Shown here piece by piece: positions 32,301-39,970 of a stretch of DNA of 64,000 bases. This stretch comes from Sipunculus nudus (lineage: Eukaryota; Annelida; Sipuncula; Golfingiida; Sipunculidae): contig CM049307.1 in assembly GCA_026874595.1 (NCBI GenBank), positions 95,330,330 to 95,394,329 on the forward strand, written 5' to 3'. The translations under genes and the position numbers were made by a program. The stretch's first letter is position 1, and every line of letters starts with the position of its first letter. The notes under the pieces are model-generated. The model did not search any database, was not told the origin of the DNA, and saw only the letters and a list, made by a program, of their open reading frames with translations.

Positions 32301-32916
32301 TAATCTTGTAATAAATAACATGCTTTTTGGTAATTAAATGTGGTCATGTCGATTTCAAAGGCACGTGAAGTCATTTCATGTCTAGTCAATTTCTAGAAGA
32401 ATTGATTATAAAACAAGCAAGAACATTTCATGTCCTTTCAGTTTTAGAATAAGTAATTACATTCCATGTCCTGTCGATTTATAGAATAGGTAAGGACTTT
32501 TCATCTTTTGTGGGTTTCTAGAATAAGAAATTATATTTTATGTCTTGTCGATATAAAACTTTCTTCTAGAGGCTGACGTTTCCGTCTACTTCCAGCGCGT
32601 CTTGGACATTCTGAAGATCGACGTGGAAGGTTCGGAATGGGAGGCCATCCCAGATATGATAAAAACAGGTGTCCTCAGAAACGTAAAACAGTTCTTCTTT
32701 GAGCTTCACATCTTCAAGAAATATCACTTTGAGAAACTGGATGGACTTTACTATGTGTACAAACTCCTTAAATCAATTGATGATGCTGGCTTTAGACGCT
32801 TCGAAACGCACATGAACAAGCACACTCATTATGTTTCTAAGATCACAGAACAGACACGATATGCTTGCATGGAACTATTCTACATTAACAACAGGTTTCT
32901 GACTGATGAACATTAG
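11597..32916 (+). CDS. METTL24-like: METTL24-like methyltransferase, paralogue A (split gene, first exon damaged)
   Basis: Exons are 11597-~11790 (damaged), 11885-11997, 12897-13028, 30295-30369, 31445-31583 and 32596-32916. All borders from exon 2 onward are GT-AG, and the reading phase is kept through exons 2-6. The product resembles the methyltransferase domain of METTL24 (Methyltransf_22 type). It has a Gly-Gly-Trp segment, 'CLVYSFG', 'VHSFDPS', a 'WFHNLGLSG' segment and 'ILKIDVEGSEW', the expected order for a Rossmann-fold SAM-binding domain. Substrate is unknown. Oddities: exon 1 stops after 45 codons because of a net +31-nt change relative to paralogue B, the Asp of the DGGW segment is Gly here (AGGGWNMC), and intron 3 is 17 kb of repeats. 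It may be a recent pseudogene or may use another first exon. Confidence 0.75.
11796..11824. repeat. (TA)n microsatellite
   Basis: Uninterrupted TA repeats directly after the damaged first exon. Paralogue B has two longer AT tracts at the matching intron position. Confidence 0.95.
11885..11997 (+). CDS. METTL24-like A, exon 2
   Basis: 113 nt, flanked by 'AAATGCAG' and 'GTGAGT'. It encodes ...[20 protein letters not shown]... and matches paralogue B exon 2 closely in its second half. It is the stem region before the catalytic domain and is fully open. Confidence 0.85.
12590..12780 (+). repeat. Dispersed repeat of the GGAGGTTATGTTTTT type
   Basis: The order 'CCAAGGAGGTTATG', a T-run, 'GCCGGCGTTGGTTTG', a GTTT run, 'CTGTTAGCAACATTAATCAA', then 'GATGATCCGGATCACC' is that of a repeat I recall from many marine invertebrate genomes. 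It carries no intact gene here. It lies just before exon 3. Confidence 0.5.
12897..13028 (+). CDS. METTL24-like A, exon 3
   Basis: 132 nt, acceptor 'TTCATTGAAG', donor 'GTAAAAT'. It encodes YLVVPQVHCQIIARMG, then GGGWNMC and KCLVYSFG. The last is the start of the SAM-binding fold. Paralogue B has DGGWNTC where this copy has GGGWNMC. Confidence 0.9.
13145..15280 (-). repeat. Higher-order repeat unit 1 (pearl/Helentron-like element)
   Basis: About 2.13 kb, starting at 'ACAAGATGACCAGAGGTCAC' and ending at the next copy of that word. It contains six ~148-bp subunits (13,359-14,240) and then a unique part with two CTCF-like motifs (14,413 and 14,870) and a nuclear-receptor-like motif (15,155). 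It ends with 'GGCCAGGAGAGTGCAGACAA'. On the - strand the order is microsatellite-like start, DR1 motif, CTCF-like motifs, tandem core, hairpin end. That layout fits non-autonomous pearl/Helentron-type elements. No transposase is encoded. Confidence 0.75.
13359..14240 (+). repeat. Tandem ~148-bp subunits, array 1 (about 6 copies)
   Basis: The start word 'TCTCGTTTGAC' or its variants occurs near 13,359, 13,496, 13,646, 13,794, 13,942 and 14,090. Each unit has two short palindromes: TCTCGT-TTG-ACGAGA and CTAGAC-CT-GTCTAG. The many open frames of about 60-115 codons here are products of the tandem structure on both strands. Confidence 0.9.
15281..17713 (-). repeat. Higher-order repeat unit 2
   Basis: About 2.43 kb and nearly identical to unit 1, but with eight ~148-bp subunits (start words near 15,497, 15,634, 15,784, 15,932, 16,081, 16,229, 16,380 and 16,527). 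CTCF-like motifs lie at 16,847 and 17,302, and the DR1-type motif at 17,588. It keeps the uninterrupted sequence 'ATGTTACATAAAATATC' (near 17,355) that is the empty form of the retrotransposon target in unit 3. Confidence 0.85.
19598..19701 (-). repeat. Split direct repeat B2
   Basis: 104 bp, starting 'TAACGCTCCTATTTAAC' and ending 'TAATAAAGGCCCA' on the + strand. It is the 3' terminus of the element and appears identical to B1 at 20,040-20,143. Confidence 0.9.
19848..20039 (-). repeat. Split direct repeat A2
   Basis: 192 bp from 'GACACCGACAAAACACAACG' to 'CTTTAATTTACATT' (+ strand), abutting B1. It repeats the 5' terminus A1 with one visible mismatch near 20,014. Confidence 0.9.
20005..20046. 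promoter_or_regulatory. Candidate recombinase site at the A2/B1 (circle) junction
   Basis: AGCGTTAAA (20,005-20,013) and TTTAACGCT (20,038-20,046) form a perfect 9-bp inverted repeat with a 24-bp spacer. The spacer holds the A2/B1 joint. Tyrosine recombinases usually bind inverted arms around their crossover point, so this is a plausible binding site. That is an inference from symmetry and position. Confidence 0.5.
20040..20143 (-). repeat. Split direct repeat B1
   Basis: 104 bp, the same as B2, lying just after the recombinase frame and directly abutting A2. Confidence 0.9.
20196..21230 (-). CDS. Tyrosine recombinase of the Ngaro-type element
   Basis: 344 codons, open from ATG to stop. It would integrate the circular DNA intermediate of the retrotransposon by strand exchange, in place of a DDE integrase. 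The N-terminal SAM-like core-binding part (about residues 25-115) precedes a catalytic domain. In that domain R153 (ACLRAAEF), K196 (KGSKTDK), H275 and R278 (GHSFRRGGAT), W301 (GRWSS) and Y309 (YERYIQ) are the expected catalytic residues. All key positions are present, so this frame may be functional although the frames upstream are damaged. It lies 19 bp after the RNase H frame and ends shortly before repeat B1. Confidence 0.92.
   Translation of the reverse strand: MCISDVTGALYAEACQLVKNGLRVNSRKTYTSAQRQYIKFCDQYDFKPLPANEDILLMFVTYLHRRSLKHSSILVYLSAVRSLHIEEAYGDPLVGKFRLKRALAGLKYDSGPPKQKLPITYSMLLQLREKIGVSYDSYLFWTAMTLAYFACLRAAEFCVPSQSSFDRANHLTVGDVHLLQNEQGMCYLTLKLKGSKTDKARCGYVINIGCSQTSICAVCSMRQYMNQRGSLYGANKDEPLFKLENTCILTKSLFVNHVRLLLALAGFQIDQYSGHSFRRGGATDAAAAGMQDWEIKLLGRWSSNAYERYIQAPVSVVTGFARRMALQRRLSSAPFRGCYLNFFK
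21250..23000 (-). pseudogene. Reverse transcriptase-RNase H of the Ngaro-type element, one frameshift
   Basis: Copies element RNA into DNA. The frame 23,000-21,531 holds the DIRS-type RT: an N-terminal region (LSSHPDRSLANKLVQGINTG), 'GKYRIIHDLS', 'AKLDLRDAFKHIVVHPDDW' and the catalytic 'HYLDDYF'. The thumb and the start of RNase H follow (LWTDASDYGYGAVF). Near 21,577 the frame breaks by one base. The second part of RNase H continues in the frame ending at 21,250 (HCDNQAVVHVLQKGSS, HVPGAKNEVADALSRGDL). Elsewhere the protein looks well conserved, so the lesion is recent or a sequence error. The frame overlaps the Gag zinc-finger frame by about 140 bp. Confidence 0.88.
22858..23912 (-). pseudogene. 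Gag-like ORF1 with CCHC and Cys-rich zinc motifs, one frameshift
   Basis: Nucleocapsid-like protein of the element. The N-terminal frame (23,912-~23,288) begins MSSDKVRTCTTCKFPCKGHD, a small Cys cluster. It then has an acidic, coiled-coil-prone stretch (ALVSLMQQLNFGIESLKASH) and a conserved region around LEFRQKKSRRTLDNFSIWLQ. Beside a run of five G (+ strand, 23,283-23,287) the homologous frame shifts and continues to 22,858 with WSAVMAYDVRFRSQ. A CCHC-like knuckle (CFRCKSFDHVVQKCP) and a second Cys/His cluster (CRVQSCKRAHVCRQC) follow. Both finger types suggest RNA/DNA binding during assembly. The homopolymer makes an indel error possible. Programmed frameshifting is less likely. Confidence 0.75.
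23949..24140 (-). repeat. Split direct repeat A1 (5' terminus)
   Basis: 192 bp, matching A2 with one visible mismatch. It ends with 'TTTAATTTACATT', immediately followed by host 'AAAATATCTC'. It probably carries the element promoter, but no clear TATA box was identified. Confidence 0.9.
24491..26240 (-). repeat. Pearl/Helentron-like repeat modules, left cluster
   Basis: Starts with 'CTAGACGACCAGAGGTCGAA'. It includes about 2.5 tandem ~330-bp modules ('GTGGCCTGTAGAATGCTATA' near 24,931 and 25,260), each with a CTCF-like motif (24,830, 25,163, 25,495). It continues with a part like units 1-3 ('AACCATGGTTACGG', DR1-type motif at 25,943) and ends in an (ACAG/ACAA)n run at 26,066-26,110 and two 'GCCGAAATC...GGCAAGC' segments. 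No protein is encoded. Confidence 0.7.
26319..26354. repeat. (AT)n microsatellite
   Basis: Alternating AT tract near the point where the orientation of the repeat modules changes. Confidence 0.95.
26500..29560 (+). repeat. Pearl/Helentron-like repeat modules, right cluster (opposite orientation)
   Basis: Related to the left cluster but inverted. Element ends 'GCGCGACCTATGGTCGTCTAG' (near 26,978), 'TCGACCTATGGTCTCTAGT' (28,628) and 'TCGACCTCAGGTCGCCTAGT' (29,514) are followed directly by the 'CTGTCTGTTTGTC' start of the next copy. Forward CTCF-like motifs lie near 26,610, 26,753, 27,550, 27,697, 27,998 and 29,092, and DR1/ERR-like motifs near 27,124, 27,265, 28,758 and 29,377. Short open frames here are not genes. 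Confidence 0.7.
29561..30294. other. Intron 3 of METTL24-like A, mostly unrecognised
   Basis: The first ~140 bp ('GTTTTCGTTTCCGGGTGATA', 'CCGATTTCATTCAAAT') match 31,690-31,800, another dispersed repeat that follows a (CTGT)n run. The rest shows no known element. The last ~60 bp before exon 4 align with segment B. Confidence 0.5.
30295..30369 (+). CDS. METTL24-like A, exon 4
   Basis: 75 nt, acceptor 'TTTTCTCTCAG', donor 'GTATTA'. It encodes [20 protein letters not shown] then SFDP. The Asp of SFDP is at the position expected to contact SAM ribose in Rossmann methyltransferases. Confidence 0.9.
30405..30620 (+). repeat. SINE family 1, partial copy
   Basis: Matches the body of the SINE at 3,914-4,278 in reverse complement ('TGCGCCTTTCGGG', 'CTATGACCCAGCAA', 'GATGGCACACACC', 'GTAGTCCGTAACC'). 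The tRNA-like head and 3' hairpin are missing. It lies in intron 4. Confidence 0.7.
31445..31583 (+). CDS. METTL24-like A, exon 5
   Basis: 139 nt, acceptor 'GTTGCTTTCAAG', donor 'GTAAGT'. It encodes SIGKEDHKHSESVWFHNLGL, then [20 protein letters not shown] and NELNHTD. Joined to exon 4 it gives the SFDPS motif across the splice. Confidence 0.92.
31620..32595. other. Intron 5 of METTL24-like A with short minisatellite
   Basis: Contains a (CTGT/CCGT)n stretch and dispersed repeat at 31,640-31,810. From about 32,340 to 32,560 there are a few imperfect units like 'CATGTCCTGTCGATTT' with 'CTAGAATAAG'. The matching intron in paralogue B carries a much longer array of the same unit. Confidence 0.7.
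32596..32916 (+). CDS. METTL24-like A, terminal exon 6
   Basis: 321 nt including TAG; acceptor 'GTCTACTTCCAG'. It encodes RVLDILKIDVEGSEWEAIPD and a conserved tail ending [12 protein letters not shown]. 'ILKIDVEGSEW' is the post-core motif of this methyltransferase family and is intact here. Downstream 'AATAAA' words near 32,980 and 33,057 could serve polyadenylation. Confidence 0.93.
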   Translation, partial: RVLDILKIDVEGSEWEAIPDMIKTGVLRNVKQFFFELHIFKKYHFEKLDGLYYVYKLLKSIDDAGFRRFETHMNKHTHYVSKITEQTRYACMELFYINNRFLTDEH

Positions 32917-33769
32917 GCCTTATTGATAAATTCAATGCTTTCACGTAAAGTCATTATCTTGCCAATATTATTGTTAAGAAATAAATACATGTCACGTAAT
33001 TTCTTTGAGAATTTGTTGTCATTATATTATGCTAACGTTAATCACATTTTGTTTCAAATAAATCATGTACAGTTGGAGGTAGCCTTTCACAGGTAAACTT
33101 GCAAATATATTACCAACACTTTATTTGTAAATATTATATAAAGTTAATAAAGCAAGGAGAAGAAACATATGTATTTCGTGTTGGTGCATCGTTTGTTTAC
33201 CATATCCATACCTGTGTTTTAACGGAAAGAAACTCAAAACATTTGTTTCTGAAGGACAAGTCATTTAATTGGTGATGCTTGAAATTTAGTTTTACAGTTT
33301 ACCAATCAAACAAATACGATACGTTCTTTCTTATGGTTCAGAAACAAAATAGGAAAAACATAGGTCCCCTCTATATTACCAACCCTAGTAAGCGGCTTTT
33401 AAAATTGGAGATCACATACTTGCAAATTATTTCATTCTAGCACGGCCAGGTTATTACGAATTCTATCTCAACGAAGATGAAATCGACAAGAAAAACTAAA
33501 CTGGACGAGACTATATGCCATTCAGCAAGCTTGGTGTGCGCTGTACCAGGGACTTTTAAAATTATTCCTGTAATGTTTGTCCTGTAATGGGTTCTCCAGA
33601 GTGTTCAGCATGCAAGAAGAGTTAGAGATAAAATAAAATGTAGGTATACGTATGGTGAAGCGAATGATCATTAAAAAAAATAGGAAGATTTATCTATTGT
33701 GTCTGAGGGCAGCCAAACCAATAATTTTACTTTGATTAAGTATTCGCTAATTTGGATCTCAGGTTTATT

Positions 33770-36700
33770 TTATTTTAGATCATGGTTGTCCTTTCTTATG
33801 ATTGCAGAGATTGCCAACAAAAAAGGATAAAAAGATAAGAGAATGTAACCTCGAGCAAGGTAAAACACAGGGTCATAGGAACGGAGACTATCCCCAACAT
33901 ATCCTGCAAAATAAAAAAAAACATAAATCAATTTATCTTACAACATATACTAATTCACATACAAGATTTCGATAAAGAGTAAATTTCGATTATTCACGTG
34001 AAGCCAACAAACACTAAACTAAGACCAAACGAACGAGTGATGACGTCATGATCAAACAAATCTACCAGTACAACAGGTAGCAGCACGACATGGCCACCTG
34101 TCAATTTAGCGAAAGCTTTTATGCAATCTTTCCAGGAACTGGTGTGAACATAGATCAGGGTAATGAAGTTACGAGGAAATTGAAGGGCTCCTCTTACTCC
34201 AACCTGCAACTCTCAGAACTGACGACTCGGTGTTTTGTTAACTAATTAAGACACTTCTGGTGATATGTAATTTGTATCGTACGAAGTCTAATTCTGTGAT
34301 TGGTGTCATGTATTGACACAAATGGGATAGCCCGAATAGCAGTGACTGCTCTTAGTTGATGTGAGTAATTGGAATATGTGTGCTAGGGAAACCAAAAGTA
34401 AATATGTTATGGCGCTGAAACCGGAGTTTTCTGTCTTTGTAAGCTGAGAGATTATCCAGAGCATACAATGATTGTACATTTGTGTCTAAATATATTTAAG
34501 TTGGTTATAAAATTAACCCCTTCAGGTATGACATTATCCCTGACAACGAACCTCAGAAACGGCAAAATATATAGCCGAATGACAATATTATTGGTCCAAA
34601 ACTGTTCTAAATTTTTCATCTTCACATTACATCATATTCCCCTTTAAGGGCCATAATAAATATTAAGTGTAAATCAATTACTGTTCACATATGACTATTA
34701 ATCCGACCAAAGATCACGTTCAGAAAACAGCCGTACTGAAAACAGGGACATAAGTGTCATGACCGAGCGATCATGGGCACCTCGAAACTAGGTCAAGTTA
34801 AAGTAAACACCAGTTGCAATCAGACTAATGAGAGGCGTGGTATCGCATTGTCAGGAGTCGTTATAACGCCTTTCACCACTCTCAAACAGGCGAGCACGTG
34901 CAGAGAAAGGCTTTTTTTAAAATTTTTTTTCCAATCTGTTGGGAAAGGTGAATATCTAGATGATTTCCAAATTAGTAGCTGATGATTAGCAACAAAAATG
35001 ACTCAAAAACGAAACATTTTACAGGTGGTGTTCCACCAACTTCCTATATTTCCTATATTTCCTATAAAAAGGCACTCATCTTTTATATATTCCTGGTTCT
35101 TTTTACTGCACAGTTGAGTTTCTAATATAACAGTGTTACTATTGAAAACATTTAGTTCTATTTGCATACAAATTTACATATTTGATGGCATGAAAGATGA
35201 CAGGATCAGGTTTACAACGGTTGAGATGATGGTATGATGCATCATAAATGTAAAGGCATTTTTTTCTTGTTTAAGGCTTATCTGTTTTAATGCCTTCGGT
35301 TGGAAAAATGAAAGTTTCAAAGTATTTCGAACCCTGCATTGTGCATCCAGCTCCTAAATATGCGACACCGCTGATCGTAATATCACTGTCGTTTGGCTGA
35401 ATATACCGTTTCTGGCACAGGACTTAAAAAAAGCAAATTAACCAGAGCGGGTAGCGCATGTTTAAAATTTGGAGCTCGATGTAGATTACGATACTACACT
35501 TTCGTTGGTCTGATGACTCTGATAACGATTCTTTTCTGTCACCAACCTGGTGGTGTAACCAAGAGTTTTTTTGTTATACAAAGCAGCAATTACAATGAGG
35601 GATGTCTGGGACAACTGCAGTTTATGACCATTGATTGGGGGGCGTATGACGCAGGATACACAAAATAATTTGTACCCACCTTTTTGCGAAGCCTATTATG
35701 GAAAGGATACCGTACACAGACCACAGACGAGTACAGACTGGAACCAAGATGAGACACACGCCTGCCAAGGGAGCACTAAACTGATTTAGATGGAGACGCC
35801 GGCCTTGTAGAAACGGTACATTCCCGATTAATCCTGTTGTATTTCTTCCAATTAATCTCCAAATGCCGATACAAGAAACGAACCATTTGATTTCATCTTT
35901 AGTAAAACCCATGTCACTGCCTTTTTCTGGAGCAAATACGAACATTATGGGAAACCCGATTTGCGTCAGAAATAGCGCAAGTAAGTATAGGGCAAATTTT
36001 CATTCCTTGATAAGTCTAAAATTTTTGGTGAATGTAATCAAGGAATATCAACACCTGTACTGTACTTATGCATGAATGAAACTTGGAATTATGCCGAATA
36101 TGTTAATGCAAGCACATGGGGAGGCCTGCATTCCTTAGGATATTGATAACTTAATTCACTTGTTAAAGTTTTCAACATCACCCTCCAACGTCCAATCAAC
36201 GTTCCCAAAATAATGTTGAGTCAACGAAGAAAATACGTTGATCTACGATGATCAATTAATCAACAGGATTTCAACTAATTTTCAAAATTGAAATAACGTT
36301 TAGTGTTAACTTAGAAGATTCTGTTTCGGTAATATGAAAGACTTAATTGTGATCAACAATTAGAAAATCATAATGGCAACCGTTGTGTCAGGTTACGACC
36401 ATTTTTTGATGAATTATCATCAAACCAAACATTTTGCGTTTCCTTCAGGGACGGATGATGGTCAGGAAAAGGAACGATCCAACACAGGGCTAATGGCAAA
36501 ACCTAAAATAGAGGTTGCCAGATCCGGAAAGGGAGGGGGGGGGGGGGGCTAAGATTGGTTCTGAAACGATTAAAAAGGATTGCGGCGACTGAAAAATCGT
36601 TAAGTAATCATACGTTTCTAAAGTGAACCGCCTAGACCTCGGGGTTCTATGAATTTTATGGGTTAAGCTGACCAACTGATTTTTAAATATATTCTAAATT

Positions 36701-36893
36701 TCTTGTGGAGCTGCGAAAGAACATTACAGTTTACATATATTCTTAAATCCATTCTTTTCCAATATGCTTCACCACAAATCGCATATTGTAAGTAAAGCTA
36801 GATTTTACTGTAAAAATGGATTAACATATTTATTTTATATTATATATATATATAAAAAAACATTAGAAAAAACATTTAAACATCGTTTTAATT

Positions 36894-36929
<36 letters not shown>

Positions 36930-37115
36930 AATTAAAACGATGTTTAAATGTTTTTTCTTCAATTTATGTACCTGTAAATAAATAGAAACCGACTGTAAAA
37001 TCAGTAACATTTGGCGCAAAGCTTGCAATAATTTGACCAGACGTAGACAACACACCCCCGATCCCACCGGCTGGGCGGACACCGAACACATCAAGGAAAG
37101 CACTGGTCATCAAGG
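33770..37115 (-). pseudogene. SLC16 (monocarboxylate transporter)-like pseudogene A
   Basis: Convergent with the METTL24-like gene. Recognisable exons on the - strand are 37115-36972 (DVFGVRPAGGIGGVLSTSGQ), 36015-35680 (FAPEKGSDMGFTKDEI, then transmembrane-like LAGVCLILVPVC), ~34135-34000 (VVLLPVVLVDLFDHDVITRS) and 33903-33770 (GYVGDSLRSYDPVFYLARGY, stop at 33770). Motif order is that of MCT-type 12-helix proton-coupled carriers. Lesions: an in-frame TGA early in the 336-nt exon; loss of the 3' end and splice donor of the third listed exon; and absence of an exon present in copy B (58,790-58,967). The first helix and its signature were not found. Not expected to be functional. Confidence 0.7.
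36866..36957. repeat. Perfect 92-bp palindrome with AT core
   Basis: The left arm 'GAAAAAACATTTAAACATCG' and onward is the exact reverse complement of the right arm ending 'CGATGTTTAAATGTTTTTTC', with a (TA)n centre at 36,911/36,912. Segment B has only the right-arm-like sequence near 59,965-59,990. Confidence 0.9.
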
Positions 37116-37823
37116 CTAATTACAGAAGTATATATACACGTATGTACAATAATGGACTAGTTTAGCACTGTCTGTCCGACATAAGAGATACCTTACCATC
37201 CATGCCTGCTTCCTATCAGGGCTGGGGTCAAATAGATGAAGTCAAATAGAAATACAACTTAAGAAAACCACTTGATTCAAATAAACTGTCACAAAATTAA
37301 CCTGTGGCCCCCGCCACCACCTACACTGAAAATGACCAGCGTGGCCGACTAACGACACATGACGAAACGATTGAACGCATGTGCATGAATACCCCCCCCC
37401 CCCCCCGCGAACCTTCCCCGTGTATAACGGTGATCACCGTGTCAAGGTGCATTCCATTATACCTGTATAACGGGACTGCATTCCCATTATACCTTCCATT
37501 ATGTACTTACACATCATACAATGAAAAGGAATACCAAGAGGTGCTATGGCCGGGAGCCGCAAGACGCAAACTCCCCGCCAAAGCCGCCAGGTAAGATAAT
37601 AAAAATAGGTAGATTGTGTGTTGCGAGGTAGTATGGCAGAAAACAAGTTGTACATGCATATGACATCTCATTACCCCCTTTTTAGTCACCAAGACTATCA
37701 CTGCGGTAAAAAACATCTTTAGTGAATCACTGCAACATATAATAATCCATACATATGAAATCTAATGCCGTTAAACTCACTCACACATTTTCTACAAATA
37801 ACCATTGAGAGAGCTAGCAACCG

Positions 37824-38653
37824 TCAGTTCACTACCAAGTCTTTGAGCGGGCGAGTAATATAGTCTAGAACGGCGAGGCTGCGCCAGTCCACGGTCAACT
37901 GAATGTTCTTAGTCGTAATCCCAACACTTTGCATGGAGGTTGCTCCACCTCTGCGAAGACTATGGCCACTGTAAGCTCGTGGGTCTTCACCAGCAGCCTG
38001 CAACAACTCACGTAGCCTAGTAATCAGGTATGTATGTGTCAGAGGTCGTGTTGGACCTTTTTTATCACTTCACAGGAATGCTGGACTGTCGAGTTGCGCG
38101 GGTACTTCCTGAATATGCCACCGGATATAATACACAGCACAAACCGGCGAATTAGCGACACTGACCACGGATATTTCAAAGACCCTCTCTTGGTATTGAA
38201 TGGTCTTACTGCGAGTCACGCGAAGTATCATGCCCCATTCATTAATACAATGGCGCTCCTTGTTAAATACTGCCCTTCCCGTGACTGAATTTTCGGGACT
38301 GAATTTGCTTTACGTAATAATGCTCTGAAACTACAAAGTATGCACGCCAACAAGGCAACATCATTCTGGCATATCAAATCCAACTGTAAAAACATCCTGT
38401 ATAGAAGCTGGATCGAGATCGGCAGTTTCCTTTGAATTTTGTGTCCTAAAATGCGACGAATGCCTCTCAGCGTTGTCCGAGTGGCAAACGACTCGCGTTT
38501 ATCAGGGCACTGGTAGCCATAAAGCTTATGCAAGTATACCACAGCACTCAGATAGTTTTCAATGCTTGTATATCGCATAGCTCTAGCCATGTAAATGACA
38601 TACCTTGATATATGGTCCGGAGTTGCCTGCAACGGTGCCTCATTCGTTGACAC
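37824..38653 (-). pseudogene. Tyrosine recombinase remnant, frameshifted
   Basis: The N-terminal part (38,653-38,228) has the core-binding region (YTSIENYLSAVVYLHKLYGY) and the first catalytic Arg context (CILCSFRALLRKAN). The middle part continues in another frame (GMILRVTRSKTIQYQERVF, with the catalytic Lys region). The C-terminal part (38,006-37,824) has SGHSLRRGGATS and DWRSLAVLDYI, giving His-Arg, Trp and the Tyr nucleophile. At least two frame changes separate the three pieces, so it is inactive. It is the same enzyme class as the intact protein at 20,196-21,230 but clearly diverged. Confidence 0.85.
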
Positions 38654-38883
38654 GGGTTATGTATGATGAATCAGACAGGGCCTTGCATCTTGCAATAATC
38701 ACGTCCGTGTCTAAATCCTGTCTCACTTTCTCTGAAAATACACATACGTTACTAACTATATCACAATATCTCGCACAAGTCGCACGAACGATCTCGGGTC
38801 GCTTAATCGGCTCAACGCGTCCGCAGCTGAATTATCATGCGTGTTTCTGTACCTCACGGATGTATAAAAATTGTTTCTCACCG

Positions 38884-39400
38884 TTAACCAAAACAGCTTC
38901 GAAGCCATCCCATGGCGACTTCATTACGGCTGCGTTCTGTATTAAGCATGTACATCACTTGCGTATTATCAGTATAGGCAACCACGCGTTTGTTTCGCCA
39001 ACTGATGCCCCATCGTTCAGCAGCCATCAACACGGGAAACAACTCCAGTACATTTATGTTCCCGTCGGTCGATTCTGGTATACGAGGGTACACCCACCAC
39101 GGATCCACGCTGGATATACCGGATTACCCTGATCCCAGAATCCTGCGAACCAGTCAGAATTACAATATGCACCAAATCCCGAATATGATGCATCGCAATG
39201 AAAGCCAACTCCGCATATTGAGCGGTATCAATAATGTTTGCCTTGCCATTAAACCAAGATGCAAATTGGAGCCACCACCGAATATCTTTACGGAATTCCT
39301 CGTTTAACCGTACCTTATGGTTCCATTCCAACACAGAGTTAGTCAGATTAATTATCCTGCGGGAGAAAGTGCGTCGCACTACCGTTGAACAGTATGCCAA
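38884..39400 (-). pseudogene. RT C-terminal / RNase H remnant of the DIRS-order element
   Basis: The 39,400-39,150 part reads RRTFSRRIINLTN, then KVRLNEEFRKDIRWWLQFAS, the thumb/connection typical of DIRS-type RTs. The RNase H part (39,108-38,884) is in another frame: NINVLELFPVLMAAERWGIS, then VVAYTDNTQVMYML. A frameshift separates the two. Homology stops at about 39,410, where the + strand fragment begins. Confidence 0.8.
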
Positions 39401-39409
39401 AATATCACA

Positions 39410-39842
39410 CAGAGCTTGGGATATAGTGGAGAGTCGTTCGGATAACTTGATTATTCAGTTAGGACAGATACCCTCTGGAAATGATAAGATAGAATATCAA
39501 TCGTTGGCGTCGAATATCCCAAGCGATAGTTATACAATCGCCGGGGTTTATTCTCGACTGAAACCGCAAGCATGGTACAATGAACTGTATAAACAGGGAA
39601 TGGTAGACCCTAATGCTGAATTCTTGTGGGACGGCGTTCGTTATGGGTTTAAAATAGTGGATCATCCTAATGAAATTCCATCTTACCGTTGTTACAATTA
39701 TAAATCTGCCATAAACGCCGACATAAAATTTGGCATCAACGATTTGTTACGAGAAGAATTACGAGAAGGCAAATTTACCCAGAACTTGGAAACCCCACAC
39801 TGTGTGCATGCGATCGGTTGTATTGAATATCCCAAAAGATAG
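39410..39842 (+). pseudogene. RT N-terminal fragment of the DIRS-order element, inverted
   Basis: The + strand frame encodes YSRLKPQAWYNELYKQGMVD, then FLWDGVRYGFKIVDHPNEIP, NYKSA and HCVHAIGCIEYPK. This is the region before RT motif 1 in DIRS-type elements. It points away from the - strand RT/RNase H piece, so the element was broken by an inversion near 39,400-39,410. The frame ends where a partial duplication starts at 39,836. Confidence 0.7.
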
Positions 39843-39970
39843 TTATACAATCGCCGGGATTTATTCTCACCTGAAACCGTAAGCATGGTACAATGAACTG
39901 TATAAACAGGGAACGGTAGACCCTAATGCTGAATTCTTGTGGGACGGCGTGCGTTATGGGTTCAAATAGC
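39836..39970 (+). repeat. Partial duplication of 39,516-39,660
   Basis: 'TAGTTATACAATCGCCGGG' to 'GGCGTGCGTTATGGGTT' repeats the block at 39,516-39,660 with scattered substitutions. It is a ~135-bp direct duplication inside the RT fragment. Confidence 0.9.

Larger units (their letters stand above)
10850..37295 (+). repeat. Segmental duplication, copy A
   Basis: Homologous in order and orientation to 40,165-60,305. Shared anchors are the 5' flank ('ATTGATAATACAAAAAT', 'AGCTTAAAACCGACCGCTCA'), six METTL24-like coding exons with intron borders, and the SLC16-like exons. The 3' anchor is 'GGCTGGGGTCAAATAGATGA' (37,221; 60,234). Each copy has acquired different mobile elements, which explains the unequal lengths. 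The sequence is diverged, so the duplication is old relative to most insertions. Confidence 0.85.
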
